Origin: JBBECJ01 sp963763325 | Lineage (GTDB): Bacteria > Chloroflexota > Chloroflexia > Thermomicrobiales > CFX8 | DNA: 64,000 nt | Assembly (NCBI GenBank): GCA_963763325.1 | Contig: CAVXOL010000023.1 | Coordinates: 1 to 64,000 of the forward strand | Direction of reading: 5' to 3' | Shown here: piece after piece, positions 43,223 to 51,771 of the stretch | Layout: every line of letters begins with the position of its first letter | How positions within the stretch are numbered: position 1 is the first letter of the stretch | Made by a program: the position numbers and the translations under genes | Notes under the pieces: generated by a model | What the model saw: only the letters and a program-made list of their open reading frames with translations | Told to the model about the DNA's origin: nothing | Databases searched by the model: none

Positions 43223-44350
43223 ATGACTGTAACGTCGTCAGCCAATCAACGGGTTGCGGATGCCGCCGGAGTTGCAGACGAACAGGCCGACGTAGTCGAG
43301 TCGGCCCGGGCTGCTGGCTTACGGTATGTGGCCGACTCCGAGCCGGGTATCCGTCGAGTGAAACGCGGCAAGGGCTTTACTTACACCGGACCAGATGGAG
43401 GACGGATCAGCGACGACCGGACGCTCCATCGAATCGCTTCGTTGGCGATCCCTCCTGCCTGGACAGATGTCTGGATCTGCGCGTCGTCTCGCGGACATCT
43501 CCAGGCGACCGGGCGCGACGGCAAAGGGCGCAAGCAGTATCGATACCACCCACGCTGGCGCGAGGTGCGCGACGAAGCGAAGTACGATCGGATTCTCGCA
43601 TTTGGCAAAGCGCTGCCAGTGATCCGGGAGCGGACGACCGCTGATCTGTCAGCTCGCGGGTTGCCGCGAGAAAAGGTCCTGGCGGCCATCGTCCAACTCC
43701 TGGAGGGTACGCTGATCCGAGTCGGGAACGAATCGTACGCGCGCGAGAACCGGTCATATGGCCTGACAACGTTGCGCGACAAGCACGTCGACATCGACGG
43801 CTCAGAAATCGTGTTTGAGTTCACCGGAAAGGGTGGCAAGCGGCACTCCGTCGATATTCGTGACCGTAGACTTGCTCGTATCGTCTCACAGTTACGTGAT
43901 TTGCCCGGTCAGACGCTGTTCCAGTACGTCGCCGATGACGGTTCGCGTCACTCGGTCGGTTCCCACGACGTGAACGCCTATTTGCGGGATATTACGGGCG
44001 AGGAGTTCACCGCCAAGGACTTTCGCACCTGGGCAGGAACTGTCCTCGCAGCGCGGGCGCTCGAAGAGATTGGGACATTCGACAGCGATGCGCAGGCGAA
44101 GTCAAACGTTGTCGCAGCGGTCGAATCAGTGGCGATGAAGCTAGGAAATACGCCCGCGATCTGCCGAAAATGCTACGTCCACCCAACGGTCATTGATGCG
44201 TATCTGGAGGGGTCGATGACTGAGACGCTTAAGTCTCGCGCAGAGGAACTGCTCAGTGCTGAACTCGCCGATTTGCCTCCTGAAGAGGCCGCCGTCCTTG
44301 CATTTCTGCAACAGCGTTTAACTCGGGAAGCCGAACAAGCCGGGAAGTAG
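43223..44350 (+). CDS. DNA topoisomerase IB (eukaryotic/poxvirus type)
   Basis: 375 residues from ATG 43223 (MTVTSSANQRVADAAGVADE). The N-terminal domain has GIRRVKRGKGFTYTGPDGGR and SLAIPPAWTDVWICASSRGH, diagnostic of bacterial topo IB. The catalytic domain contains RDKHVDIDGSEIVFEFTGKG, KDFRTWAGTVLAAR (the RTW arginine) and the nucleophilic tyrosine in CRKCYVHPTVIDAYLEG. It relaxes supercoils through a 3' phosphotyrosine without ATP. The frame is intact, and no partner gene is apparent. Confidence 0.92.
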   Translation: MTVTSSANQRVADAAGVADEQADVVESARAAGLRYVADSEPGIRRVKRGKGFTYTGPDGGRISDDRTLHRIASLAIPPAWTDVWICASSRGHLQATGRDGKGRKQYRYHPRWREVRDEAKYDRILAFGKALPVIRERTTADLSARGLPREKVLAAIVQLLEGTLIRVGNESYARENRSYGLTTLRDKHVDIDGSEIVFEFTGKGGKRHSVDIRDRRLARIVSQLRDLPGQTLFQYVADDGSRHSVGSHDVNAYLRDITGEEFTAKDFRTWAGTVLAARALEEIGTFDSDAQAKSNVVAAVESVAMKLGNTPAICRKCYVHPTVIDAYLEGSMTETLKSRAEELLSAELADLPPEEAAVLAFLQQRLTREAEQAGK

Positions 44351-44796
44351 TCTCGGCAACGGGATGAGGCTCGTTCCTGGATCTGCGTCCCGATTCAGTA
44401 GTAGCGAGGGGAAGATGCACCGGTGTGGCGTTGCCCCGGCAGCAAGCCTGACCGTACTGGGCTGAGGGAGGAAGGGAACTCGCCTCGTTTTGCAATCTCG
44501 CCGAGACGAGGACACGATTCCCTCACCTCGTTGTGCTGCCGCTTGTCGACTCGAACCAGTGAATCTCCGGTTCGACCGCGAGTCTGGTGGACATGTCGCC
44601 GCTGCCCGTGTCGATCCCACCGGCGAGGCGATCCTTCGGCAGTTGAATTGAGAACTTGCATCCATCGTCGCTGTTGGATCAAATCATCCGGTCTCACCTT
44701 GAGCGATGACGCCACTGCAGGTCAGTTGCGTCGATTATCGCCGGAATCGGGCGGCGCATGTGCCAAGTTGTTCGGTTGTCGATCGTCTGCTCATAG
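44351..44796. other. Gene-free interval
   Basis: No ORF here has a plausible start and composition on either strand. Short runs such as GGGGAAGATGCACCGGTG, then GCCCCGGCAGC, and a CTCACCTCGTTG stretch resemble structured-RNA sequence but match no family I can name. A repeat or small RNA gene cannot be excluded. Confidence 0.4.
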
Positions 44797-45753
44797 TTAC
44801 CCGACCTTCGGAAGTATGTGCTCCTTGGCGAACGCGAAGAATCCCTCTTGATCAGGTCCGACCTGATGGATGTAGACATTGTCGACACCAGCGTCAGACC
44901 ATTCCTTGATTTTGTCGAGGTATCGTTGCGGATCGGGTCCGAGCACAAGAGACTCCGCAATCGTCTCTTCGTCAACCAACTGAGCTGCCTGTTCGAAGTG
45001 ACGCGGTAGCGGAAGTTCCTGACCCAGCTCGCCAGGAATACCGCCGTTGGGCCAGATCTTGAGGGCCGTTTTGGCCGCTTCTTGCTCAGTGGATGCCCAG
45101 CAACAGGTGAACTGCCCGTATCGTGGCTTGTTGGTCCCGCCTGCTGCTTCGAAGGCCTTCACCAATTCGGCATCGGGAGAGGTGCAGACGAGGCCGTCGC
45201 CGACCCGACCAGCCAGTTCGGCAGCTTTCGGGCCGGATGCCGCGACCATGACCTGGATTGGCTCGTCAGGCAACGTGTAGAGTCGCGCGTCTTCAACCTG
45301 ATAATAGAGGCCCTTGTAGCTTTGGAAGCCGCCCTGCCAGAGTGTCCGCATTACCTCGATTGCTTCTTCCAGCATGTCGCGGCGTTCGTCGGCAGACGGC
45401 CACCGCTCGCCTGTGACGTGCTCGTTGAGTGCCTCTCCGGTACCGACGCCGAGAAAGAACCGGCCAGGCATCATCGCGGCTGAGGTCGCCGCTGCCTGAG
45501 CAACGACGGCCGGATGGATCCGAATCGTCGGACAAGTGACGCCCGTCCCGAGGCGCAGTGAACGTGTCGCCTGTGAGATGCCGCCGATGACGCTCCAGAC
45601 GAACGGAGAGTGTCCCTGCGCATCAACCCACGGGTGGAAGTGGTCCGAGATGAGTGAGAACGTAAACCCAATCTCTTCCGCCCGCTTCGCATGCCTGACG
45701 AGATCGTTTGGCTGATGCTCTTCGCTCGACATCGCATATCCAAGTTCAACCAC
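44797..45753 (-). CDS. F420-dependent LLM-class oxidoreductase (Fgd-like)
   Basis: 318 residues from GTG 45753, with GGGAGGAGCG upstream. VELGYAMSSEEHQPNDLVRH, FTFSLISDHFHPWVDAQGHS, TGVTCPTIRIHPAVVAQAAA and FLGVGTGEALNEHVTGERWP are the sequence pattern of F420-dependent glucose-6-phosphate dehydrogenase and its close relatives in the luciferase-like monooxygenase fold. The TGE-x-LNEH segment binds F420. It would reduce F420 with an alcohol or sugar phosphate. The family implies that the organism makes coenzyme F420. Intact, facing topo IB. Confidence 0.85.
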   Translation of the reverse strand: MVELGYAMSSEEHQPNDLVRHAKRAEEIGFTFSLISDHFHPWVDAQGHSPFVWSVIGGISQATRSLRLGTGVTCPTIRIHPAVVAQAAATSAAMMPGRFFLGVGTGEALNEHVTGERWPSADERRDMLEEAIEVMRTLWQGGFQSYKGLYYQVEDARLYTLPDEPIQVMVAASGPKAAELAGRVGDGLVCTSPDAELVKAFEAAGGTNKPRYGQFTCCWASTEQEAAKTALKIWPNGGIPGELGQELPLPRHFEQAAQLVDEETIAESLVLGPDPQRYLDKIKEWSDAGVDNVYIHQVGPDQEGFFAFAKEHILPKVG

Positions 45754-46043
45754 AGATGACGCTCCTCCCGAGTCCCAGGTTTCGTGGGGCATTCACTATT
45801 TGTTAGCCCAACGCGTCGTATGCAATCTGTGTGCCTGATCGGAAATTCGCGAACGTACGCGGCTCACGGTGAAGCGTCCAGGGCAGCTCGCTGAAATTCC
45901 TACGTCGGGTCGGGACCTACATCCCATGCTCGATTCCCTGCCTCGCGGACGATGATGATCTCAGCACAGATCAACGCATCGCGCCGGCACAGGTTGTCGT
46001 GTCGGTAGCTGCCAAGGACACGAGGAATCGGAGACGTTTAACC

Positions 46044-47135
46044 GTGCCTGGAGTTTTCGGCTCGATTTTGGTGTTTGTCCCACGTTTGCTATTGGCCACA
46101 CTCGTCGCTGTCGTCTTTATCGTGCAGCCTCGACTCGGAGAACCGACCTCGGCAGCGCAGACGACCGCGGAAACGCCATACACAGTCTGGATCAGCGAGA
46201 CGGGCCAGACGATCTCGGGTGCCTTCCTCGATTACTGGATTGCCCACCCTGAAATCGGAAACCCGGTTAGTAGTGCAGTCGTTGAAAACGAGCTATGGTC
46301 GCAGTGGTTCGAATATGCGCGGCTCGAACTCGAACCTGGACAGTTCGAGGCTATGACCGTCAAACAGGTCCACCGCCACCAGATCGGGCGCTCGTTCGCG
46401 TTCCGAGCCGGATACTCGGATTCACTCAACGCCTTCAAGCCGCTGGCAGCGGGTCCGGACCGTTACTTTCCCGAAACCGGCCACACACTGACAATGGGTT
46501 TCCGAACGGCATACGAGCAGTGGGGCGTAGCGGATCGGCTAGGGTTGCCGATCTCGGAAGAGTTCGACATTGGGATGATCACATATCAGTTCTTCGAATA
46601 TGGGGCCTTCACCTGGGGGCCAGCAGAGGTTGCTGAACTCGTACCACTCGGTCGGCTGGATGCAGGCATCCACGGCCAGCTCGCGAAGTGGCAGCCACAG
46701 CCAATTGACGCGGTCGACTGGGACTCGACTGGCCTGGACATGATGGCCCTCAGCTACCGGCTCCCTGGAGAACGCTCGCTGGAAGTCAACCTCTCAACGT
46801 TCACGTTGACAGCACGCGTGGGAGACAAGGTGGTGCTCGAGTCGGTCACATCCATCGGATCGCCGTACTCGCAGACGGTTACAGGACACTTCACAATCTA
46901 CCTCAAGTACAGAATTCAGTCTTTGTCCGGGATCGGTTGGGATGGACAGCCATACTCGGCGCCCAATACTCCTTGGGTGATGTACTTCTATGAGGATTAC
47001 GCGTTTCACTCGTCGCTGTGGCGGACCGAATACGGGTACATGGACAGCCAGGGGTGCGTTGTCCCACCGATGGATGTCGCTGAAGCGATCTGGCTCTGGG
47101 CTGACTACGGCACGCCGGTCTGGATCCACGAATAG
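46044..47135 (+). CDS. Secreted L,D-transpeptidase-like (YkuD) protein
   Basis: About 363 residues from GTG 46044 (GGAGACG upstream; an alternative GTG lies at 45999). A signal or anchor helix (LLLATLVAVVFIVQP) precedes two LGFP-like repeats (GNPVSSAVVENELWSQWFEY and LGLPISEEFDIGMITYQFFE). The YkuD core follows: LEVNLSTFTLTARVGDKVVL, TVTGHFTIYLKYRIQSL and the active-site segment FHSSLWRTEYGYMDSQGCVV. The catalytic His and Cys are kept, but the residue after GCV that is normally R or N is V. It probably modifies peptidoglycan or carries a protein anchor. Confidence 0.8.
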   Translation: MPGVFGSILVFVPRLLLATLVAVVFIVQPRLGEPTSAAQTTAETPYTVWISETGQTISGAFLDYWIAHPEIGNPVSSAVVENELWSQWFEYARLELEPGQFEAMTVKQVHRHQIGRSFAFRAGYSDSLNAFKPLAAGPDRYFPETGHTLTMGFRTAYEQWGVADRLGLPISEEFDIGMITYQFFEYGAFTWGPAEVAELVPLGRLDAGIHGQLAKWQPQPIDAVDWDSTGLDMMALSYRLPGERSLEVNLSTFTLTARVGDKVVLESVTSIGSPYSQTVTGHFTIYLKYRIQSLSGIGWDGQPYSAPNTPWVMYFYEDYAFHSSLWRTEYGYMDSQGCVVPPMDVAEAIWLWADYGTPVWIHE

Positions 47136-47330
47136 TCGCTACCTGTCCGATACGCCAGCCAGTTCCTGCCCAAACAGACGATGATTCCGCGTTCGCGCTG
47201 ATGCAATCATCGTTCATGGGAAAGGAACCGCTGCGGTCGTTGATTGCGTTGCTCCTGCGTTCGATTCCTCCCCAAGCTTGATTCGCTTCATCCCGGCCTA
47301 CGCTGTCGGGACAGCAGGGAGACAGGGCGA

Positions 47331-48062
47331 GTGACGCAGCAGGAGCAACGGCAGCAACACGACGAGTCAATCGGCGGCTTGGCCAGGCGCTGGCTGAAAA
47401 CTCAGTTGCGATTCAATGGAGATCCAATCAAGTCGCGACGTCTCCAGCAGGAATCCGACGCGATTGAGCAGCGTATGCACGCGAAGGCGCACGACGATGT
47501 GGCCAGCGCGGTCGTAACGGCCCTGATGCCCGACTCATGGAAGCGCAAGATCGCCAGCCTTGAACAGGCCAACGAAGAGGGCAGGCTCCAGCGCGAAGAG
47601 CGGCGCCGGACTGAGCACGAGGGGCGCCCGAGGGTGCCGTGCGTCCTGACGTTGGCTGGCCATGTGTCAGGAACGATCGAAGCTGAAATCCCCATCCGCA
47701 TCGGCATGCCTTCCGAGCCGGGCGACGCAATGACGATCGACCTCGAGCCGCTGGAGCCTTTGGCGATCGGCGGACATTCGTTCCTGGGTCTGCTGTTCGC
47801 CGTTCCGGCGTATGACGGCGAGGGGACGTACGATCTCAACGCACTCGAAGAGCGACTACGGCTGGACTCATGGGATCCACTCTGGTTCCAGCTCACGATC
47901 GACACGACTGACGATGGGCTCTACTGGTCACCGGACTACGGACGGGGCGTCGTATCCGTCTCCGACACGACAATCCTCGTCCAGATGCCGATGTCGAATG
48001 GGAATGGCATCGATGTGTCCGTGGACCTTCGAGTTGCGTTTCCAGTTGCAGAGACAACGTGA
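47331..48062 (+). CDS. Hypothetical two-part protein
   Basis: 243 residues from GTG 47331 after AGGGAGACAGGGCGA. Residues 1-100 are a charged helical segment (TQLRFNGDPIKSRRLQQESD and KIASLEQANEEGRLQREERR). Residues about 105-240 form a beta-rich domain with VPCVLTLAGHVSGTIEAEIP and FLGLLFAVPAYDGEG. I do not recognise a family. The helical part may be a coiled-coil oligomerisation domain. Intact; its neighbours are an L,D-transpeptidase and a DinB protein, which give no functional hint. Confidence 0.65.
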   Translation: MTQQEQRQQHDESIGGLARRWLKTQLRFNGDPIKSRRLQQESDAIEQRMHAKAHDDVASAVVTALMPDSWKRKIASLEQANEEGRLQREERRRTEHEGRPRVPCVLTLAGHVSGTIEAEIPIRIGMPSEPGDAMTIDLEPLEPLAIGGHSFLGLLFAVPAYDGEGTYDLNALEERLRLDSWDPLWFQLTIDTTDDGLYWSPDYGRGVVSVSDTTILVQMPMSNGNGIDVSVDLRVAFPVAETT

Positions 48063-48178
48063 TGCGATCGAACGTGAGCAATCGCGTGTATCGTGTTCGT
48101 TGACCGGCCCTCAGCCTCCTGCTACGTTGGGTTGAGTTTCCGACGTGAGACGGTATTTCGCGAACGGTAGGGGGAACG

Positions 48179-48667
48179 TTGCACGCGAGAGACCTCGAAG
48201 TGCTCTTTGACTATTCGTACGCTGCGACACGGATCATTCTGGGAGCAGCCGAACGACTTACGGACGAACAGTGGATCGAACAGCCGCCACTCGATGAGTC
48301 GCGGAGTCTGCAATCTATTCTCGTCCACATGCTCGACACTGAGCAAGGATGGCGAGAGAACCTACGAGAGGGACGTCGAAACGCAAGCCCCGAGCTCAAT
48401 CGCTACGACTTTCCGAGCGCCGCTGCACTGACCGCCGCCTGGCGTGAAGACGAGCAGACCATGCGGGCCTGGCTCGCGTCGCTCGATGATGAGATTGTCA
48501 ACGCCGCCTCGTACATTCCTCAACTTCGGCTCTGGCAGTGCCTCGTACACGTTGTCAACCACGGTACTCAGCATCGAAGCGAGGCAGCGATGCTCCTGAC
48601 GCACTTCGGAGCGTCGCCTGGTGACCTTGATTTCACGTTCTACTTCAAGGGATTCAGTGACGACTGA
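48179..48667 (+). CDS. DinB-family metal-dependent protein
   Basis: 162 residues starting at TTG 48179 with GGGGGAAC upstream. LEVLFDYSYAATRIILGAAE, SILVHMLDTEQGW and VVNHGTQHRSEAAMLLTHFG show the DinB four-helix bundle and its three metal-binding histidines (VHMLD, VNHGTQHR). Such proteins act as thiol S-transferases (bacillithiol or mycothiol dependent) or as stress-inducible enzymes. Which one is not decidable from this sequence. Intact; no operon partner. Confidence 0.8.
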   Translation: MHARDLEVLFDYSYAATRIILGAAERLTDEQWIEQPPLDESRSLQSILVHMLDTEQGWRENLREGRRNASPELNRYDFPSAAALTAAWREDEQTMRAWLASLDDEIVNAASYIPQLRLWQCLVHVVNHGTQHRSEAAMLLTHFGASPGDLDFTFYFKGFSDD

Positions 48668-48720
48668 TCGAGACGCGGCTCTCAACATGGGTGAGTGTCG
48701 CCCCAGTGGATGATTGATGA

Positions 48721-49341
48721 CTAGCTCGGTGCCACCTGCTCGAGGACGATAGCGAGGCGGTCATAGTCTCGCTTCATGAGGCGGGCAAGCCTGCGCGTGG
48801 CATCGGCGAGCCAGATGTGGTTGTCGTCGAGCCATCCATCAGCCCAGCGGAGATGAGCGGCGATGAGTTGTTCGGGCATGATTTCGCCGTGGTAGTTCAA
48901 CAGCGCCGCGAAGTAGCGCGGGTTGGCACAGAATGCCTCGGCGGTTGCCCTGTCGCAACGATGGACGCTGTAGTGGAGTGGGACGGGGAGCGCCGGCAGC
49001 GTGTGGCGAAAACCGGGGCCGTCCCGGTAACCAATGACGGCAACGCTGAAGACGGTTCGGAGGACCAACTCCAGTTCCGGATGCCGGTCGTAGATCGCGG
49101 CATCTGCGAGGTGGTCACCACCGCGCCGGACGGCTTTGCGGCTCGTGTCGAGTCCGCCGGTTGCTCCGTGCGAGACGACGCCGTAGTAGGCGCGGCTGTC
49201 GTCGAGACCGCCGACACAGACGAGGGCTCCGAGATCGGGCAGCAGATGGAGCTGGTCACTCTCGGCGAGGAAGCCGGTCGTGCTGGTCTCGATGACTTCG
49301 CCAAGCCTGCTGCTCGCGATCGCGCTAGACGAAACGGCCAC
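48721..49341 (-). CDS. NurA-linked HAS-barrel-like protein
   Basis: The start is probably GTG 49341 (GGAAAGGA upstream), overlapping the nurA stop, giving 206 residues. IASSRLGEVIETSTTGFLAE SDQLHLLPDLGALVCVG resembles the HAS-barrel that opens HerA helicases and related proteins. The rest is helical, with RYFAALLNYHGEIMPEQLIA AHLRWADGWLDDNHIWLADA. There is no P-loop, so it is not HerA itself. In archaea and some bacteria HAS-barrel proteins sit beside NurA, so a regulatory or clamp role in end-processing is likely. Assignment rests on the first 40 residues. Confidence 0.5.
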   Translation of the reverse strand: MAVSSSAIASSRLGEVIETSTTGFLAESDQLHLLPDLGALVCVGGLDDSRAYYGVVSHGATGGLDTSRKAVRRGGDHLADAAIYDRHPELELVLRTVFSVAVIGYRDGPGFRHTLPALPVPLHYSVHRCDRATAEAFCANPRYFAALLNYHGEIMPEQLIAAHLRWADGWLDDNHIWLADATRRLARLMKRDYDRLAIVLEQVAPS

Positions 49342-50513
49342 GCTTGCTGCCATCCTTTCCGGTTCGAGTGACGACCACGCCCTGACTGGCGAGGGACCGT
49401 TCGACGGTCTCCTCAACCAGTCGTCGATCGGCCATGTTGAGGACGGCCATCTCGTGTGCCTCCTGGAGCGCGACCGGGTATCCACGTCCGAGTTGTGCCT
49501 GATCCCACAATATGGCGTGGACGCGGTCAAGTAGTTCATGGTCATCAGCAACCCAGCGTGGGACTTCGATACGAGCAATCTCACGTCCGGTGTGGACGTA
49601 CCAGAACCAGACGCGATGCTTCGCCTGGTAACGGCTCAAGATCCTCGATTCGCTGGGGAACGCAGATGTGCGTTCTCCGGGCTGGAGGTTGGCAACCTGT
49701 TCGATGACGTAGCGATCAGTCACGCGCGGTAGGACGTCGCAAGCAGCTGTGTGCCCCTCGTTCATGATTCGCCGCCAGCAGTCCATGCAATCGATGTCGC
49801 GATTGTGGTCGGGATAGTCGCAGGCGGCCACTCTGAGAGTACCGAAAAGGTCGGTCGCGCCTGGAGACGAGATATAGCCGGCGACTGGAATGCGATATGC
49901 CTCAAGCACCGACAAAACATTCAGAAAGTCTGGCAGGAGCGACTCGACGATCTCGTCGTCGAGCGATTCCAGCATCCAGAGAATCAGCGTGCCGTCGACC
50001 AGCGCGAGGGCCGGCAGCGGCTCGCCTTCGAGGAGGTCGACTGCCGCCTGAAGCTCCGCTACCGCCCGACGCAGGCCAAGGACCGTTTCGTTCACAGGCA
50101 TCCGACGCGGGCCAGCGCGAACGAACAGGTCGTCTTCGCCGAAGCGCAGAATTGGCTCGCTCGACAGCGTCGCCATCGGGTTAGAGCCATAGCGCAGGTA
50201 GACGAGGCCGATGTTGAGCAAGTAGAAACGGGCCGGGCTGTGACGATCGGGCAGGATCATCGATCCGTCTGTCGCTGCGACGGCGTAGTCGGCCGGAATC
50301 GCCGGCAACGGTATCCGTGTCGCGAATCTGATGGGTTTGGCGAATTGTCAGAAACGTCACACCTGCCTGATCGAGGCGTGCGTCCAGGTCTTCGGAATCG
50401 AGCGAGTTCCAGATACGATGAAGCGCGTCAAAGCGGTGCCGTTCGTGGTCAGGATTGACGGTCGCTACCATCTCCGAAATGCTGGTGACGACACGCGCGA
50501 GGTCGAGTGTCAC
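49325..50513 (-). CDS. nurA: NurA-family 5'-3' nuclease, frameshifted
   Basis: About 396 residues from GTG 50513, which overlaps the stop of the upstream protease gene (GTGA). The N-terminus is TLDLARVVTSISEMVATVNP. After one frame change near 50300 the NurA core appears: YAVAATDGSMILPDRHSPAR (catalytic DGS), LPALALVDGTLILWMLE (second Asp), and the C-terminal RIEVPRWVADDHELLDRVHA ILWDQAQLGRGYPVALQEAH. NurA digests DNA ends during recombinational repair together with HerA and Mre11-Rad50. HerA is absent here; the HAS-barrel-like protein follows. Confidence 0.85.
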
Positions 50514-51736
50514 GCGGACACCGCACCAGGTTCGAGCTGGGCTCCGCGTTCGATTCGCGCGATCCAGTCGGCGGGTTGGCGTAGCTCCGCCATCGTTGGC
50601 AGCATCTCCGGACCTTCCCAGACGCGGTGGGCGAATCGATCACCGCGCAAGCGGACGACCTCGTTGATGAATGACTCGCCGAGACGATACTGTTCCATCT
50701 TCATGTCGAGTCCGGTCAGCCGGATGAAGAATTGCTCAGCCGGCGACTTGTGACGCTGGCGTTGCTCGAAGCGTCGCGCGATCTGAGTGTAATCTGGCAT
50801 CAGGTCACGTCCGACGGCGTTCATGATGTAGTTCGAATACCCCTCGACGACGGCCATCGTCGCCTGCATCCGGCCGAACAGACGACGTTGGTCGGGAGTC
50901 ATGACCATCTCGATCCAGGCGGATCCATCGCCGTCTCCATTGCTGCGTGCCCGTTCCCAGAATGCCTTCAGCCCGCTGAGGCCACGCTTGAGGTATTCGA
51001 GGTCTTCCGTCAGGTAGGTGAAGTACTCCTGGATCATCGCGTTCATGTGCTCGCGGACCCATGGGTAGGCTTCGAACTCGAATGCGTGTGTCGTCTCGTG
51101 GAGTGCGAGCCATAGCCGGAACTGATCGGACGGAATGCCGAGCATGCGCTCGGTATTGCGAATGTTCGGTTGGACGAAGTACAGCTTGCCGCTCGTTTCG
51201 ATCGGCTCGCGACCGAGCAGGGCAAGGTCGTACTGGCCGAGCACACGGCGAGCCAGATAGCCAAGCAACACGCCGAGCTCTGCGCTGACGACGGTTCGGT
51301 TCAACCCGCTCCATAGCGCATTTGTTGAGCGTCGAGCGTTAGGATTGCCGAAGATGTCGAGGTGTTCCAGTGGTTCGAACATGTGCTGGAAGGCCACGAT
51401 GTTGGCGTTGATCCAGTCGACCCGGTCGAAGGCGTAGATCTCGTCGAGCGGTCGCGGAAGTGAGACACCGCTGTGAGCCGAGACGAGTGGAATGGTTCGC
51501 TGGACGAGGTCGTAGTATTCACCATCGAGGCGACGGCGCTCGCCGATCGTCAACGCTGCGTCGCGGTTCATCGCGATGGCGACCGAACGGGCGCGGTCCC
51601 AGTCGATCAATCCGTCGCCGGTTGACTGACTGGCTGTCCACTCCTGGGCGCGGCGACCGGCCCAGACGCCAACGACAGCGCCCGTCAGCAGGCCAAGCCC
51701 CATCAGGCGCGGATCGACTTTGGATTTGGAACTCAT
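50510..51736 (-). CDS. DUF2342-type zinc metalloprotease
   Basis: 408 residues, intact, starting ATG 51736. A hydrophobic N-terminal segment (LMGLGLLTGAVVGVWAG) is followed by a long helical domain. The zinc site is HETTH (residues 213-217) in LALHETTHAFEFEAYPWVRE. VVEGYSNYIMNAVGRDLMPD and SFINEVVRLRGDRFAHRVWE are other family landmarks. In actinobacteria this family is annotated as F420-biosynthesis-associated, a link supported here only by the F420 oxidoreductase gene 5 kb away. It is translationally coupled to nurA. Confidence 0.85.
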   Translation of the reverse strand: MSSKSKVDPRLMGLGLLTGAVVGVWAGRRAQEWTASQSTGDGLIDWDRARSVAIAMNRDAALTIGERRRLDGEYYDLVQRTIPLVSAHSGVSLPRPLDEIYAFDRVDWINANIVAFQHMFEPLEHLDIFGNPNARRSTNALWSGLNRTVVSAELGVLLGYLARRVLGQYDLALLGREPIETSGKLYFVQPNIRNTERMLGIPSDQFRLWLALHETTHAFEFEAYPWVREHMNAMIQEYFTYLTEDLEYLKRGLSGLKAFWERARSNGDGDGSAWIEMVMTPDQRRLFGRMQATMAVVEGYSNYIMNAVGRDLMPDYTQIARRFEQRQRHKSPAEQFFIRLTGLDMKMEQYRLGESFINEVVRLRGDRFAHRVWEGPEMLPTMAELRQPADWIARIERGAQLEPGAVSA

Positions 51737-51771
51737 TGAGGATCCTCCCAGTGCTGGTTGGCGGTCAGACT

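Noticed and set aside
44395..44520. Cobalamin-riboswitch-like run (GGGGAA, CCGGTG, GCCCCGGC)
   Set aside because: The order and spacing of the B12 box are not met, and no B12-related gene follows on either strand.
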